This document shows positions 1 through 8,130 of a stretch of 64,000 nucleotides of DNA, in pieces. Source of the stretch: Pseudovibrio exalbescens DSM 16456 (GTDB lineage: Bacteria; Pseudomonadota; Alphaproteobacteria; Rhizobiales; Stappiaceae); the NCBI RefSeq assembly GCF_000422785.1, contig NZ_AUGS01000010.1:90962-154961 (forward strand). Reading direction: 5' to 3'. Numbering within the stretch: position 1 is the stretch's first letter; each line of letters opens with the position of its first letter. The translations under genes and the position numbers were made by a program. The notes beneath the pieces are model-generated. The model did no database searches. It saw only the letters and a list, made by a program, of their open reading frames with translations, and was not told where the DNA came from.

Positions 1-315
1 CCATTCCGGGATTTGTTTCGAAATGTCGAATGCTGATATCATTGCCATATCAAGGTTGCCGCGCTGCATTGCGATCGGCTCGGTACCTTGCTTGAACAAC
101 GAAGCATTGTAGTGAATTTCTACATCAAACTCACCTGGTGCGAGTTCCTCCAACTCATCTTTAAAGACAACAAGCATTTTTCCATGCCAATCTGTCTCTA
201 CAGCTGGGGTAGAAATTCTGAGTTGAACTGCATCATCGGCAAATGCTGGAATCCCCATTAGCATTGTTGCACCGAGTGCCGCACTCATTACTGTTTTTGC
301 GGTGAATTTTGTCAC
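1..315 (-). CDS. TRAP transporter substrate-binding protein DctP, N-terminal part (truncated by window edge)
   Basis: My own translation of the minus strand gives 105 open codons running off the left edge. It begins with GTG at 315-313, with an AGGGAGGAT ribosome site just upstream. Residues 1-26 form a signal peptide (basic start, hydrophobic core, PAFA before the mature DDAVQL). The mature part reads like the first domain of a DctP periplasmic receptor: 'LRISTPAVETDWHGKM', then 'LDMAMISAFDIS', where DctP proteins carry the conserved 'G..D' segment. It would bind a carboxylated or sugar-acid ligand for a TRAP permease lying further left. It is transcribed divergently from the GntR-FCD regulator at 531, which makes it a likely target of that regulator. 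Ligand unknown. Confidence 0.8.
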   Translation of the reverse strand, partial: MTKFTAKTVMSAALGATMLMGIPAFADDAVQLRISTPAVETDWHGKMLVVFKDELEELAPGEFDVEIHYNASLFKQGTEPIAMQRGNLDMAMISAFDISKQIPEW

Positions 316-427
316 TAAACAATCCTCCCTAGTGATGTTTGAATGAGATTTTTGCTCCCAGTCGACCGACTCGCAGCAATTCCTCCGCGCTCTGAGATTT
401 CACACTAAACGGTTTCATATCAATTTA

Positions 428-452
428 GTAGTACTACGACTAACATGTTAGT
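428..452. promoter_or_regulatory. Two adjacent perfect palindromes, candidate GntR operator
   Basis: The divergent region between the DctP-like gene and the GntR gene holds GTAGTACTAC (428-437) and, one base later, ACTAACATGTTAGT (439-452). Both are perfect palindromes. GntR/FCD regulators usually bind short palindromes of this size, so these are plausible operators. Binding is inferred, not shown. Confidence 0.5.
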
Positions 453-530
453 GATAAATCAAGAAAATGATTCCTGATATTTTTTGTTCATTTAGTTGAT
501 TCAAAACGGTGGGAGCGAATGTGAACCACA

Positions 531-1214
531 ATGGACGGACACACAGAGATGAGCACCAAGACACGCACGAGCATGCGAGATAAGGCCTATCAGAACTTTT
601 CTGATCTGCTTTTGAATTCACGCATTCAACCCGGCCAATTTCTGACGCAAAAGGAACTGGTCGAGATAACTGATATGTCCTTGAGTACTGTTAGAGAGTT
701 GATTCCGCGACTGGAAGCAGATGGTTTAATCCGTGCGATTCCGCAGAGGGGGCTGCAGGTTACGCATATAGACCTGAACCTGATCAAGAACGCATTCGAA
801 CTGCGCTTGATCCTAGAAAAGCGTGCTATTGCTCACTTCACGGAGTTCGCTGAGCAAGCGCTAATTGAGCGACTTTTGGACGAACATCAAACGGTCTTGG
901 CGGCTGCAGAAAATGGTGCCGACAAATCTCTTTTAGAGAAAGCTCAGCTCACCGACTGGGAATTTCACGACACGATAATCGACTTTCTCGATAACGAAAT
1001 CATTTCGAAAATCTATCGTGTGAACTCAATCAAGATCCGGCTCATTATATCTGAAAAGACGCGAATCTCGCCTTTTAGTCTGACGCGCGTTTTCTCAGAG
1101 CATTTGAAAATCTTGAATGCCGTGAAAGCCAGAGATGTGCAGGCCGCAGAAGTCGCACTCGAAGAACACATCCTCAGCGCTAAGAAACATTCATTTGAGA
1201 CTAGCTTCCGCTGA
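531..1214 (+). CDS. GntR family transcriptional regulator, FCD (FadR C-terminal) type
   Basis: A 227-residue protein with an N-terminal winged helix (about residues 25-80; 'TQKELVEITDMSLSTVREL' recognition region followed by the 'DGLIRAIPQRGLQV' wing). An all-helical FCD ligand-binding domain follows from about residue 85 ('ELRLILEKRAIAHF', 'FHDTIIDFLDN', 'EHLKILNAVKARD'). FCD proteins normally sense a small organic acid or sugar acid. It lies just ahead of the kinase/isomerase/aldolase genes and opposite a TRAP receptor, so it probably controls both units. The start is uncertain: the ATG at 531 has no well-spaced ribosome site, and the ATG at 549 is an alternative. Confidence 0.85.
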   Translation: MDGHTEMSTKTRTSMRDKAYQNFSDLLLNSRIQPGQFLTQKELVEITDMSLSTVRELIPRLEADGLIRAIPQRGLQVTHIDLNLIKNAFELRLILEKRAIAHFTEFAEQALIERLLDEHQTVLAAAENGADKSLLEKAQLTDWEFHDTIIDFLDNEIISKIYRVNSIKIRLIISEKTRISPFSLTRVFSEHLKILNAVKARDVQAAEVALEEHILSAKKHSFETSFR

Positions 1215-1283
1215 TGCAATTCGGCGTTGTTTTGGGCGCTGAGCCGGCGAGCAAAAGCGCGAAGAAAACTATCTGGGGGACAG

Positions 1284-2873
1284 ATGACCCAAAAATATTA
1301 CCTCGGCGTTGACGTTGGCTCGGCAAGTGTCCGGGCAGGGATTTTCAATGCAAAAGGACAGCGCCTTTCTTTTGCGGTTGAGGAGATCGACCAATACCAT
1401 CCTAAGACCAATTTTGTTGAACAGTCCTCATCTAACATTTGGAAGAAGGTCTGCGTTGCAACCAGAACCGCGATTGCAGAATCCGGTGTCCCCACTGAAA
1501 ACATCTGCTCGCTGGGTTTTGACGCAACTTGCTCACTGGTTGCATGCGACGAGAGGGGTATTGGTGTCTCTGTCTCCCAGGATGGCGAACCAGATCGGGA
1601 TGTCATCATGTGGATGGATCATCGCGCTTCCGATGAAGCGGAGAAGATAAACGCCACTGGCCACCACGCGCTTAGATATGTTGGCGGCGAAGTTTCCGTC
1701 GAAATGCAACTACCCAAAGTGCTTTGGCTCAGGAAGAACTTCCCTGATCGCTATGAACGCATATGGCGTTTTTTTGATTTGGCTGACTATCTTGTTTGGC
1801 GTGCAACGGGTGTTGATGCTGCAAGTGTATGCACATTGACATGTAAGTGGAATTACCTGTCGCACGAGAACAAGATGCCGAGTGATCTTCTCGACTTGAT
1901 CGGACTTCGTGATCTTCTACCGAAGATCCCTCCACGAGTAATGCAGCTTGGTGAAGCGGCGGGTCGGGTATCCGCTGACGCTGCCAAGCAGCTTGGCCTG
2001 CCAGAGCAGGTTGTTGTGGCAAGCGGCGTAATTGATGCTCATGCCGGGGGTATCGCTTTGATTGGCGGCGATCCTGAGGGCGGGCTGGCCTTAATCTCAG
2101 GAACATCCAATTGTCATATGGTTGTCAGCGCAGAGCCCGTAATGGTGCCCGGAGTTTGGGGGCCCTATCTGAATGCGATGTTGCCGAACTGGTGGCTCAG
2201 CGAAGGTGGGCAAAGTGCGGCTGGGGCTTTGGTGGATTGGACTGTTTCCCAATGCGGCTTTTGGCCTGAATTGCTACAGCAAGCTAAAGAGCGGGACACG
2301 CATCCATTTTCTCTTTTGAATGATTGGGTCAAGGATCTTCAGAAGGTCGACCAATATCCGACACGTGATTTGCATGTGTTGGGTGACCACCACGGAAATC
2401 GCTCTCCAAGAGCGAATCCAAATGCGCGCGGACTGGTGTCTGGTCTCACGTTGGAGACAGGACCGGACTTTTTGGCACGTATGTATCTGGCAACCCTCCA
2501 GGCCGTCGCTTATGGAACGCGGCACATTGTTGATGAGATGACAGCGGCAGGGCACGAGATCTCGAAGGTCTATATTTGTGGCGGTGCCACGAAGAACCCT
2601 GTTTGGTTGCAGGAGTATGCCAACATAACCGGCCGCGATATCCAGTTAGCAGCAGAAGAAGACATGGTCACACTTGGCGCCGCCATCTTGGGTGCGGTTG
2701 CGGCAGAGCGTTTTCCTTCAATTCATGCGGCATGCACTGCTTTGGTTCGTCCTGGGAAGCGCATCCAATGCGATCCGCAGACGCGGGCGTTCCACGATGC
2801 GAAATATGAGGTGTACCTGAAACTCTACGATGAACGGGAACACCACAAGGAAATTATGGGCCAGTGGGCTTAG
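1284..2873 (+). CDS. FGGY-family carbohydrate kinase (ribulokinase-like)
   Basis: The chosen ATG at 1284 is preceded by GGGGGA and gives 529 residues; the longer frame from 1227 lacks a ribosome site. The protein opens with the FGGY ATPase phosphate loop (VDVGSASVRAGIF, from residue 9) and has the 'MWMDHRA' sugar-binding segment. It also carries 'ISGTSNCHMVVS' and a C-terminal FGGY signature around residue 433 ('GGATKNPVWLQEYANI'). It should phosphorylate a pentulose, hexulose or polyol with ATP in the cytoplasm. It sits upstream of a fucose-isomerase-like gene and a DHDPS-family aldolase, so isomerisation followed by phosphorylation of an imported sugar is likely. The pattern recalls the D-ribulokinase/AraB branch, but the substrate cannot be read from sequence. 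Confidence 0.88.
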   Translation: MTQKYYLGVDVGSASVRAGIFNAKGQRLSFAVEEIDQYHPKTNFVEQSSSNIWKKVCVATRTAIAESGVPTENICSLGFDATCSLVACDERGIGVSVSQDGEPDRDVIMWMDHRASDEAEKINATGHHALRYVGGEVSVEMQLPKVLWLRKNFPDRYERIWRFFDLADYLVWRATGVDAASVCTLTCKWNYLSHENKMPSDLLDLIGLRDLLPKIPPRVMQLGEAAGRVSADAAKQLGLPEQVVVASGVIDAHAGGIALIGGDPEGGLALISGTSNCHMVVSAEPVMVPGVWGPYLNAMLPNWWLSEGGQSAAGALVDWTVSQCGFWPELLQQAKERDTHPFSLLNDWVKDLQKVDQYPTRDLHVLGDHHGNRSPRANPNARGLVSGLTLETGPDFLARMYLATLQAVAYGTRHIVDEMTAAGHEISKVYICGGATKNPVWLQEYANITGRDIQLAAEEDMVTLGAAILGAVAAERFPSIHAACTALVRPGKRIQCDPQTRAFHDAKYEVYLKLYDEREHHKEIMGQWA

Positions 2874-2901
2874 CAAACATAGTAAATTGGGAGGAAATAC
2901 A

Positions 2902-4542
2902 ATGATTGAACTATCTACGAGCGAGCCATTGATCTCGACCGAAGCTGACGAAGTGCTTGTCGTAACAAATGCGGACCTTAGAGAAAGCGCAAATGTCCCG
3001 TGTTGGCCTGTATACGAGGAGTTTTCTCATCTGCTGGAAAGGGAACTGGCCAGGCAGGGTTTCAAGATGAAGCGGGCACATCAATACGATCCTGCACGTA
3101 AGCATGGCTTCATCTCCTCACAGAAAGAAGGGTCCGAGTTGTTTGCGAGGATCGATCCGGACGCGCCGATCATTGTTCTTCTGACCGCTTGGCAGTACTC
3201 ACACCACATCGCTCCTTCATTGGCTCATCATCGTGGCCCGATCCTGTTGATGGCGAATTTTGATGGAACCTGGCCGGGGCTTGTCGGCATGCTGTGTATG
3301 GCCGGAACACTCACGAGCCTCGGTGTCAACTACTCTCGTTTGTGGTCTGAAAACTGTGAGGATGTCTTTTTCCGTGATGGCCTGGCGGCCTGGCTGAAAG
3401 ACGGCAAGATAGAGCACGACCTCTCTTATCTGGAAACCGTAGACCGTAACCACCCGGTTCTTAGCAGCCCTGCGAGTGAAGCTGGTATTAAAGTTGGCGA
3501 GCACATACTGAAACACAAAGCCATCTTGGGTTTGTTTGATACCTTCTGCATGGGTATGATGAATGGGTTCTTCCCCCTGAAGGCGCTCACAAGTATCGGG
3601 ATGCCGCTGGAGGCACTGTCGCAATCCGCACTCCTTGTTGAGATGGAGAAGGTTCCTCAGAAATTGCGCGAGGATTGTCTGAGCTTTTATGAAGCACGGG
3701 GTATGAGGTTCCAATATGGTGAGGACCCGGCCTCCGAGTTGACTAGGGAACAGGTGCTTGAACAGTGCGCGATGATGATTGCGATGGGCCGGTTCGCCAA
3801 GCGGTTTGGGCTCACAGCAGTTGGAGTTCAATATCAGCAGGGATTGAAAGACAGTTGTGCAGCGTCGGATTTTGCTGAAGGTGCAATCGGATCAACTGAG
3901 CGCTTTCCGATACCAGATGAGGATGGATCCATCATCTGTGAGGGCAAGCCCATCCCCTGCATCAACGAGGTCGACATGGGGACGGCTATTCCCCAAGCGA
4001 TGCTTTTCCGCCTTCTGGATGCCATGGGATTGCCGTCTGAGACAACGCTTCACGACGTGCGTTGGGGATCTGAGTTTGACGGGACTTTCTATTGGGACTT
4101 TGAGATTTCCGGATCAGTGCCATTTGAGCATTTGAAGGGTGGTATTGCCGGTGCGACTGGCTATCGCCAGCCAGCGATGTTCTTTCCGAAGGGGGGCTCA
4201 TCAATCGCTGGTCAATGCAAGGCGGGACGATTTGTTTGGGCGCGCGCTCACTATGAAGGCACCGCAGTGATCATGCATATTGGTACCGGCACAGCGGTTG
4301 AGCTTCCTGACCAGGAGTTTGAGCGGCGCCGTCGTGCCACGACCTATGAATGGCCGCTTATGAACTGCGTGCTTGACGGGGTCGGGCGTGATGACTTGAT
4401 GGCCGGTCATCAATCAAATCACATCACTGTCGCATATGTTCCAGAAACTGAGTTGCAAACGGTTCTGCAAGCTTTTGTTGCACAGGCCCTCACCCAGGGC
4501 ATCTCTGTGAAAATAGCTGGCTCTGCCAAGCACCTACTCTAG
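2902..4542 (+). CDS. L-fucose/L-arabinose isomerase-like protein
   Basis: ATG 2902 follows a good GGGAGGAAAT site and gives 546 residues, close to fucose isomerase length (about 590). A Rossmann-like N-terminal part ('PIIVLLTAWQYSHHIAPSLA', 'GPILLMANFDGTWPGLVGML') precedes a C-terminal region with 'CINEVDMGTAIPQAM' and 'GHQSNHIT'. These resemble the acidic metal-binding and histidine segments of the FucI/AraA fold. By family it would interconvert an aldose and a ketose in the cytoplasm with a divalent metal. It is 28 bases downstream of the kinase and 8 bases upstream of the aldolase, so the genes are one operon. The match is at fold/superfamily level, and the reaction may differ from the named isomerases. 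Confidence 0.6.
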   Translation: MIELSTSEPLISTEADEVLVVTNADLRESANVPCWPVYEEFSHLLERELARQGFKMKRAHQYDPARKHGFISSQKEGSELFARIDPDAPIIVLLTAWQYSHHIAPSLAHHRGPILLMANFDGTWPGLVGMLCMAGTLTSLGVNYSRLWSENCEDVFFRDGLAAWLKDGKIEHDLSYLETVDRNHPVLSSPASEAGIKVGEHILKHKAILGLFDTFCMGMMNGFFPLKALTSIGMPLEALSQSALLVEMEKVPQKLREDCLSFYEARGMRFQYGEDPASELTREQVLEQCAMMIAMGRFAKRFGLTAVGVQYQQGLKDSCAASDFAEGAIGSTERFPIPDEDGSIICEGKPIPCINEVDMGTAIPQAMLFRLLDAMGLPSETTLHDVRWGSEFDGTFYWDFEISGSVPFEHLKGGIAGATGYRQPAMFFPKGGSSIAGQCKAGRFVWARAHYEGTAVIMHIGTGTAVELPDQEFERRRRATTYEWPLMNCVLDGVGRDDLMAGHQSNHITVAYVPETELQTVLQAFVAQALTQGISVKIAGSAKHLL

Positions 4543-4550
4543 AGAAAGCC

Positions 4551-5483
4551 ATGCAAGATCAAAACAAATATGCTGGTGTCTGGCCGGTAATGCTCACGCC
4601 GTTTACAGAGTCCCGGTCTATCGACTGGGACTCACTTGAGAGGCTGATCGATTGGTATATCGACGCCGGTGTTCATGGGCTCTTCGCGTCCTGTCAGTCT
4701 AGCGAGGTGTTTTTCCTTTCAGACCGGGAGAATTACGAGCTAACGAGGTTCGTGGTAGAGAAAGTTGACAAAAGAGTGCCTGTTGTTGCCTCAGGACATA
4801 CTGCGACGCATGTTAGCGAGCAACTTGACCAGATAGCGGGGATTTCAGAAACCGGAGTAGATGCGGTCATTCTGATTTCCAATCGTTTTGCTCAAGAGGG
4901 TGAAGCTTCGTCCAAGGCACTCGAATGTGTTCAGAACATTACCGAAAACACGCCTCTGGATCTCAATCTGGGTGTTTATGAATGTCCGTATCCATATAAG
5001 CGTTTGATGGATGATGCGATGGTGTCTTACTGCGCGACGAGTGGACGTTTTGTTTTCATCAAGGACACCAGCTGCGATCTTGGGATAATCGAGAAGCGTC
5101 TACGCTTGATTGAAGGATCACGCTTACAGCTTGCAAATGCAAATGCCCAGACGTTGCTTCGTACATACCAATTGGGAGGTAATGCCTATTCGGGGGTGAT
5201 GGCCAATTTCCACCCTGAACTCTACGTCTGGCTCCATGAAAACTGGAAAACCAATCCGGAATTGGCTTTGAAGGTCTCAGATTTCCTGACGTTGGCCGCG
5301 GGTGTAGAAAGTTTCGGTTATCCAGTAAACGCCAAAGCGTTTCATCGGACTGCGGGTCGGTTTGACAACATCGCTTGCCGATCACGGCCGTATGCGAACT
5401 ATGATGAAAGCTTCTTCCCGCTCGTAGTTGATAGTATGACCCGCCTCGAAAAGGAGTTGCTGAACGAACTTCGGAAACCGTAA
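4551..5483 (+). CDS. Dihydrodipicolinate synthase family class I aldolase (DapA/NanA/KDG-aldolase type)
   Basis: A 310-residue TIM-barrel protein of the usual DHDPS-family length. The Schiff-base lysine is Lys171 in 'FVFIKDTSCD', and the catalytic tyrosine is probably Tyr143 in 'GVYECPYP'. The usual GTTGE loop reads 'CQSSE' (48-52), so it is unlikely to be true lysine-pathway DapA and more likely a catabolic pyruvate-type aldolase or dehydratase. It begins 8 bases after the isomerase-like gene and is the last gene of the operon. A downstream inverted repeat (5549-5586) may end the transcript. Substrate unknown. Confidence 0.85.
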   Translation: MQDQNKYAGVWPVMLTPFTESRSIDWDSLERLIDWYIDAGVHGLFASCQSSEVFFLSDRENYELTRFVVEKVDKRVPVVASGHTATHVSEQLDQIAGISETGVDAVILISNRFAQEGEASSKALECVQNITENTPLDLNLGVYECPYPYKRLMDDAMVSYCATSGRFVFIKDTSCDLGIIEKRLRLIEGSRLQLANANAQTLLRTYQLGGNAYSGVMANFHPELYVWLHENWKTNPELALKVSDFLTLAAGVESFGYPVNAKAFHRTAGRFDNIACRSRPYANYDESFFPLVVDSMTRLEKELLNELRKP

Positions 5484-5548
5484 GGCGGATATGTGCAGGG
5501 CCTTTCGGCTGCGGGCAGAACAATCAGTCGCCAAAGTGGTTTAAATAG

Positions 5549-5586
5549 GCTGCAGTATATGATTTGCTATTAACATATACTGCAGC
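5549..5586. repeat. 13-bp perfect inverted repeat after aldolase operon
   Basis: GCTGCAGTATATG (5549-5561) is exactly complementary to CATATACTGCAGC (5574-5586) around a 12-base AT-rich loop. It lies 65 bases after the aldolase stop. No uridine run follows, so it could be a transcript-end stem or a dyad binding site. Confidence 0.55.
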
Positions 5587-5835
5587 ATTTATATGAAGTG
5601 TTTGTCTGATACATTGTTTTGAAATTGTATTCAGATTTGTATATAGAGAATCCTACCAAGATATTCATCTTAATACTTTTGATGCTTTGCTCGTTGAGAG
5701 GAGCCAAGCGGGCATTGCGGATTTTATAAGGCGGCCTGTTTTTTAAAAACATATGACGTTTGGCAGTTTCTATTCTGCTACTTTGTATTGAGTAGATCAT
5801 CTGCCATTTTCCCTTATGGTAGGTCCCCGAAAACT

Positions 5836-5859
5836 CAAGGGAATGCTAGAGTTCCCTTG
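5836..5859 (+). promoter_or_regulatory. Stem-loop in presumed acetate kinase leader
   Basis: CAAGGGAA (5836-5843) pairs perfectly with TTCCCTTG (5852-5859) over an 8-base loop. Flanking CCCCG and CGGGG could extend the stem. It lies about 65 bases before the acetate kinase start and may act in the 5' leader. Function unknown. Confidence 0.35.
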
Positions 5860-5922
5860 CGCGGGGTCAGGTGTGCTGCTGTTCTGGCCTCCTTGGACCG
5901 ACGCCAGCGCCGGGGGTGCCTG

Positions 5923-7071
5923 ATGCCTGCTCTATTGACACTGAATTCTGGCTCCAGCTCGATCAAGTTTGCGGTGTATCTGCAAAAAGAAGAGCAGTTG
6001 CATGAGGTGGCAAGCGGACAAGTAGACGCGTTGGGACCCAAAGCTTCCTTGATTTTCAAAGAGTCTGGCGTCAGACATCAGACCGAAATTGGCAAGGCTG
6101 ATCATCTGTTAGGCTTGAAGGCGATACTTGAAGCTCTAAAGCCTGTCCTTGGCGGTGAGTACATTGCCGGGGTAGGGCATCGTATCGTGCATGGGGGAAC
6201 GCTGTATGCCGAACCCATACTGTTGACCGGCGCAGTGTTGCGCGCGCTGGACGATTTATCTCCGCTTGCACCCCTTCACCAACCGCCAAATCTGGCAGGC
6301 GTGAAGGCAGCGATGCAGGCGTTTCCCGAGGCCATTCAAGTCGGCTGTTTTGATACCGGGTTTCATCGCGGGCACCCTTACGAAAACGACACCTACGCCT
6401 TGCCCCCCAAATTTTATGAGGACGGGATCCGTCGTTATGGCTTTCATGGGCTCAGCTATGAGTATGTCTCATCCTACGTGCAACAACATTATCCTGATCT
6501 GAAAGATGGACGGATTATTATCGCTCATTTGGGAAATGGATGTTCCATGTGCTGCGTCCGTGGCTTCCGGCCGATTGCCTCGACCCTCGGTTTCTCTTCC
6601 ATGGATGGGTTGCCTATGGGGACGCGGTGCGGGCAGATCGATCCGGGTGTCATCTTTCACCTGCTCGACAAAGGAATGTCGGCTGATGAAGTAGACGCGC
6701 TTCTGCTAAAAAACGCGGGTCTCAAGGGCATGTCTGGGTTGAGTAATGACATGCGGCAGCTCCTTGCGTCCGACAGTTCTGATGCGGCCAATGCCGTTTC
6801 CTATTTTGTCTCGCGCATCCGGCGTGAAATCGGCTCGCTAACGGCGGCCAATGGGGGGCTGGATGCCCTCGTTTTTACCGGCGGCATAGGAGAGAACGCA
6901 TGGCAGATCCGCGAGAGGGTATGCGCTGACTTGGACTATTTCGGTCTGGCCGTGGACCCCGCTGCCAATAGAGAAAACCAAGAAAGCATCGGGATCGGTC
7001 GAACCAAGGTGCTTGTGATCAACACAGACGAGCAGCGCGTCATTGCTGATGCGCTCGTAAGTTTTCTCTAG
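5923..7071 (+). CDS. ackA: Acetate kinase
   Basis: ATG 5923 follows GGGGGTG and gives 382 residues, slightly short of the usual 390-400. The acetokinase landmarks are present: 'LNSGSSSIKFA' at residues 7-17, 'GHRIVHGG' (Arg87), 'GCFDTGFH' (Asp144), 'YGFHGLS' (His175, matching the active-site histidine), 'HLGNGCSM', 'GTRCGQIDPG' and 'FTGGIGENA'. It converts acetyl phosphate plus ADP to acetate plus ATP. The residue after 'HGLS' is Tyr rather than the common His, and the loop after HLGNG is cysteine-rich. No phosphotransacetylase or phosphoketolase gene is in the window, which is unusual because ackA is normally paired with one. Confidence 0.93.
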   Translation: MPALLTLNSGSSSIKFAVYLQKEEQLHEVASGQVDALGPKASLIFKESGVRHQTEIGKADHLLGLKAILEALKPVLGGEYIAGVGHRIVHGGTLYAEPILLTGAVLRALDDLSPLAPLHQPPNLAGVKAAMQAFPEAIQVGCFDTGFHRGHPYENDTYALPPKFYEDGIRRYGFHGLSYEYVSSYVQQHYPDLKDGRIIIAHLGNGCSMCCVRGFRPIASTLGFSSMDGLPMGTRCGQIDPGVIFHLLDKGMSADEVDALLLKNAGLKGMSGLSNDMRQLLASDSSDAANAVSYFVSRIRREIGSLTAANGGLDALVFTGGIGENAWQIRERVCADLDYFGLAVDPAANRENQESIGIGRTKVLVINTDEQRVIADALVSFL

Positions 7072-7221
7072 GAAGCGGGTGAGGTGGGTGTGTAACGCTG
7101 CGGGATTGCTCAAACTCGCCATCAAACTCGGGCGCGCGACTGAGGCATTGAAAATTCCGTTAGCGGCATTGTCATGGTCAAATCATCGCGGGTGATGCGA
7201 CCATTCAGGCTGCCAGAGTGT

Positions 7222-7449
7222 CTAGCGATTAGACCAGGTAGCCCAAAGGTTGATTGCGGACGGCGTTCCGACGGAGACATTAAAACCAAGGGTTTGGCCT
7301 TCACAAATCTGTCCGAGCCGTGCGATTCTGACTGCTGATTGTTTTACCATGATATCGCGGCCACCACTGTCCGGCTGAATCCAGCCCGTTCCTGACAGGT
7401 GGTCATAGCTTTTTACAGTGCCAAATTGCATATTGTTCAATAAATTCAT
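7222..7449 (-). CDS. Divergent cold-shock-domain protein
   Basis: A 75-residue frame with a CspA-like beginning: 'MQFGTVKSYDHLSGTGWIQPDSGG' aligns with the usual MxxGTVKxFxxxxGFGFIxPDxGG pattern. The two RNA-binding motifs are altered: GFGFI reads GTGWI, and VFVH reads IMVK. It may bind nucleic acid differently or weakly. AAGGATG overlaps the first ATG (7449), so the family-typical Met at 7431 is an equally possible start. It lies downstream of a canonical csp gene on the same strand, separated from it by a strong hairpin. Confidence 0.65.
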   Translation of the reverse strand: MNLLNNMQFGTVKSYDHLSGTGWIQPDSGGRDIMVKQSAVRIARLGQICEGQTLGFNVSVGTPSAINLWATWSNR

Positions 7450-7476
7450 CCTTTTCTTCGAGAGTGTTAGTTAAAG

Positions 7477-7512
7477 ACTCGGCTCGGCACTTATCGTCGT
7501 GCCGAGCCGAGT
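7477..7512 (-). terminator. Strong hairpin between the two cold-shock genes
   Basis: ACTCGGCTCGGCAC (7477-7490) and GTGCCGAGCCGAGT (7499-7512) form a perfect 14-bp GC-rich stem with an 8-base loop. It lies just 3' of the canonical csp stop codon on the minus strand. The following CTTTAACT is only weakly U-rich, so termination may be partial and allow read-through into the second csp gene. Confidence 0.65.
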
Positions 7513-7519
7513 TGTGGCA

Positions 7520-7732
7520 TCAGAGCATTTGTAGATCTGAAGCGGTTTTGCCGCGACCACGTGGGTCGTCGATTGCTTCAAAGCTCAGCTTGTCGCCTTC
7601 ATCGATTGAGGCAATTCCTGCGCTTTCCATTGCGGTCACGTGGACGAATACGTCTTTGCTGCCGCCATCTGGTGCAATGAAGCCAAAGCCGCGAGAATGA
7701 TCAAAAAACTTAACTGTTCCGTTTATAGGCAT
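7520..7732 (-). CDS. Cold-shock protein, CspA family
   Basis: ATG 7732, preceded by AAGGA, gives 70 residues, the normal CspA size. RNP1 is seen as 'RGFGFIAPDGG' and RNP2 as 'KDVFVHVTAM', so both single-stranded nucleic-acid binding motifs are intact. It should act as an RNA chaperone in the cytoplasm. The protein ends with 'FEAIDDPRGRGKTASDLQML', typical of alphaproteobacterial csp. A strong stem-loop follows at 7477-7512. Confidence 0.92.
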   Translation of the reverse strand: MPINGTVKFFDHSRGFGFIAPDGGSKDVFVHVTAMESAGIASIDEGDKLSFEAIDDPRGRGKTASDLQML

Positions 7733-8130
7733 GATTGGGTCCTTCCCGGTTATCATGTTAAAAAGATTTGGTATGAAACCACGCAACGTTCGTTGTGCGT
7801 TACTCTGGATTCGCAGATTTTCGGGAAAGATCGATACGTCAAATAAGTCGCGTTCGGGACGCTGACTTTAGTGAGTCTATAACACTCTTACCGTGACTCT
7901 GGGATGCACACTTCCAAATCATCGTGCATCGCATAGACTCAATTCTACACCTGTATTTCGGAAAACGCAACTCATCAAAATTAAAATTTCGGATTTATTT
8001 TTTCGTCAATTTTTATATTTCGATCTTGAAAATATAAATATCGAAAGAAACTAGGAATGAGAGATTGTATTTCTGGTTTTATTTAAGGGCAATTATAGAG
8101 GGAGCCCGGGCCGTCCCGGGCTCGTTGTTT
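7733..8130. other. Noncoding region upstream of csp, AT-rich
   Basis: About 400 bases with no supportable gene. The csp-proximal part could be a long cold-shock leader on the minus strand. The part around 7975-8050 is very AT-rich. It ends at the GC-rich hairpin 8102-8123. Confidence 0.5.
8102..8123. terminator. GC-rich hairpin after the autotransporter gene
   Basis: GAGCCCGGG (8102-8110) pairs with CCCGGGCTC (8115-8123) around CCGT, a perfect 9-bp stem. It lies 7 bases beyond the minus-strand stop codon. The T run (GTTGTTTTTA) is on the plus-strand side, so the strongest terminator signal is for transcription arriving rightwards; minus-strand termination is likely but weaker. Confidence 0.55.

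Larger units (their letters stand above)
5484..5922. other. AT-rich intergenic region with two inverted repeats
   Basis: No convincing gene. The first half is strongly AT-rich. It holds two perfect inverted repeats, listed separately: one shortly after the aldolase gene and one in the presumed leader of acetate kinase. Small open frames on the minus strand here lack ribosome sites. Confidence 0.6.
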
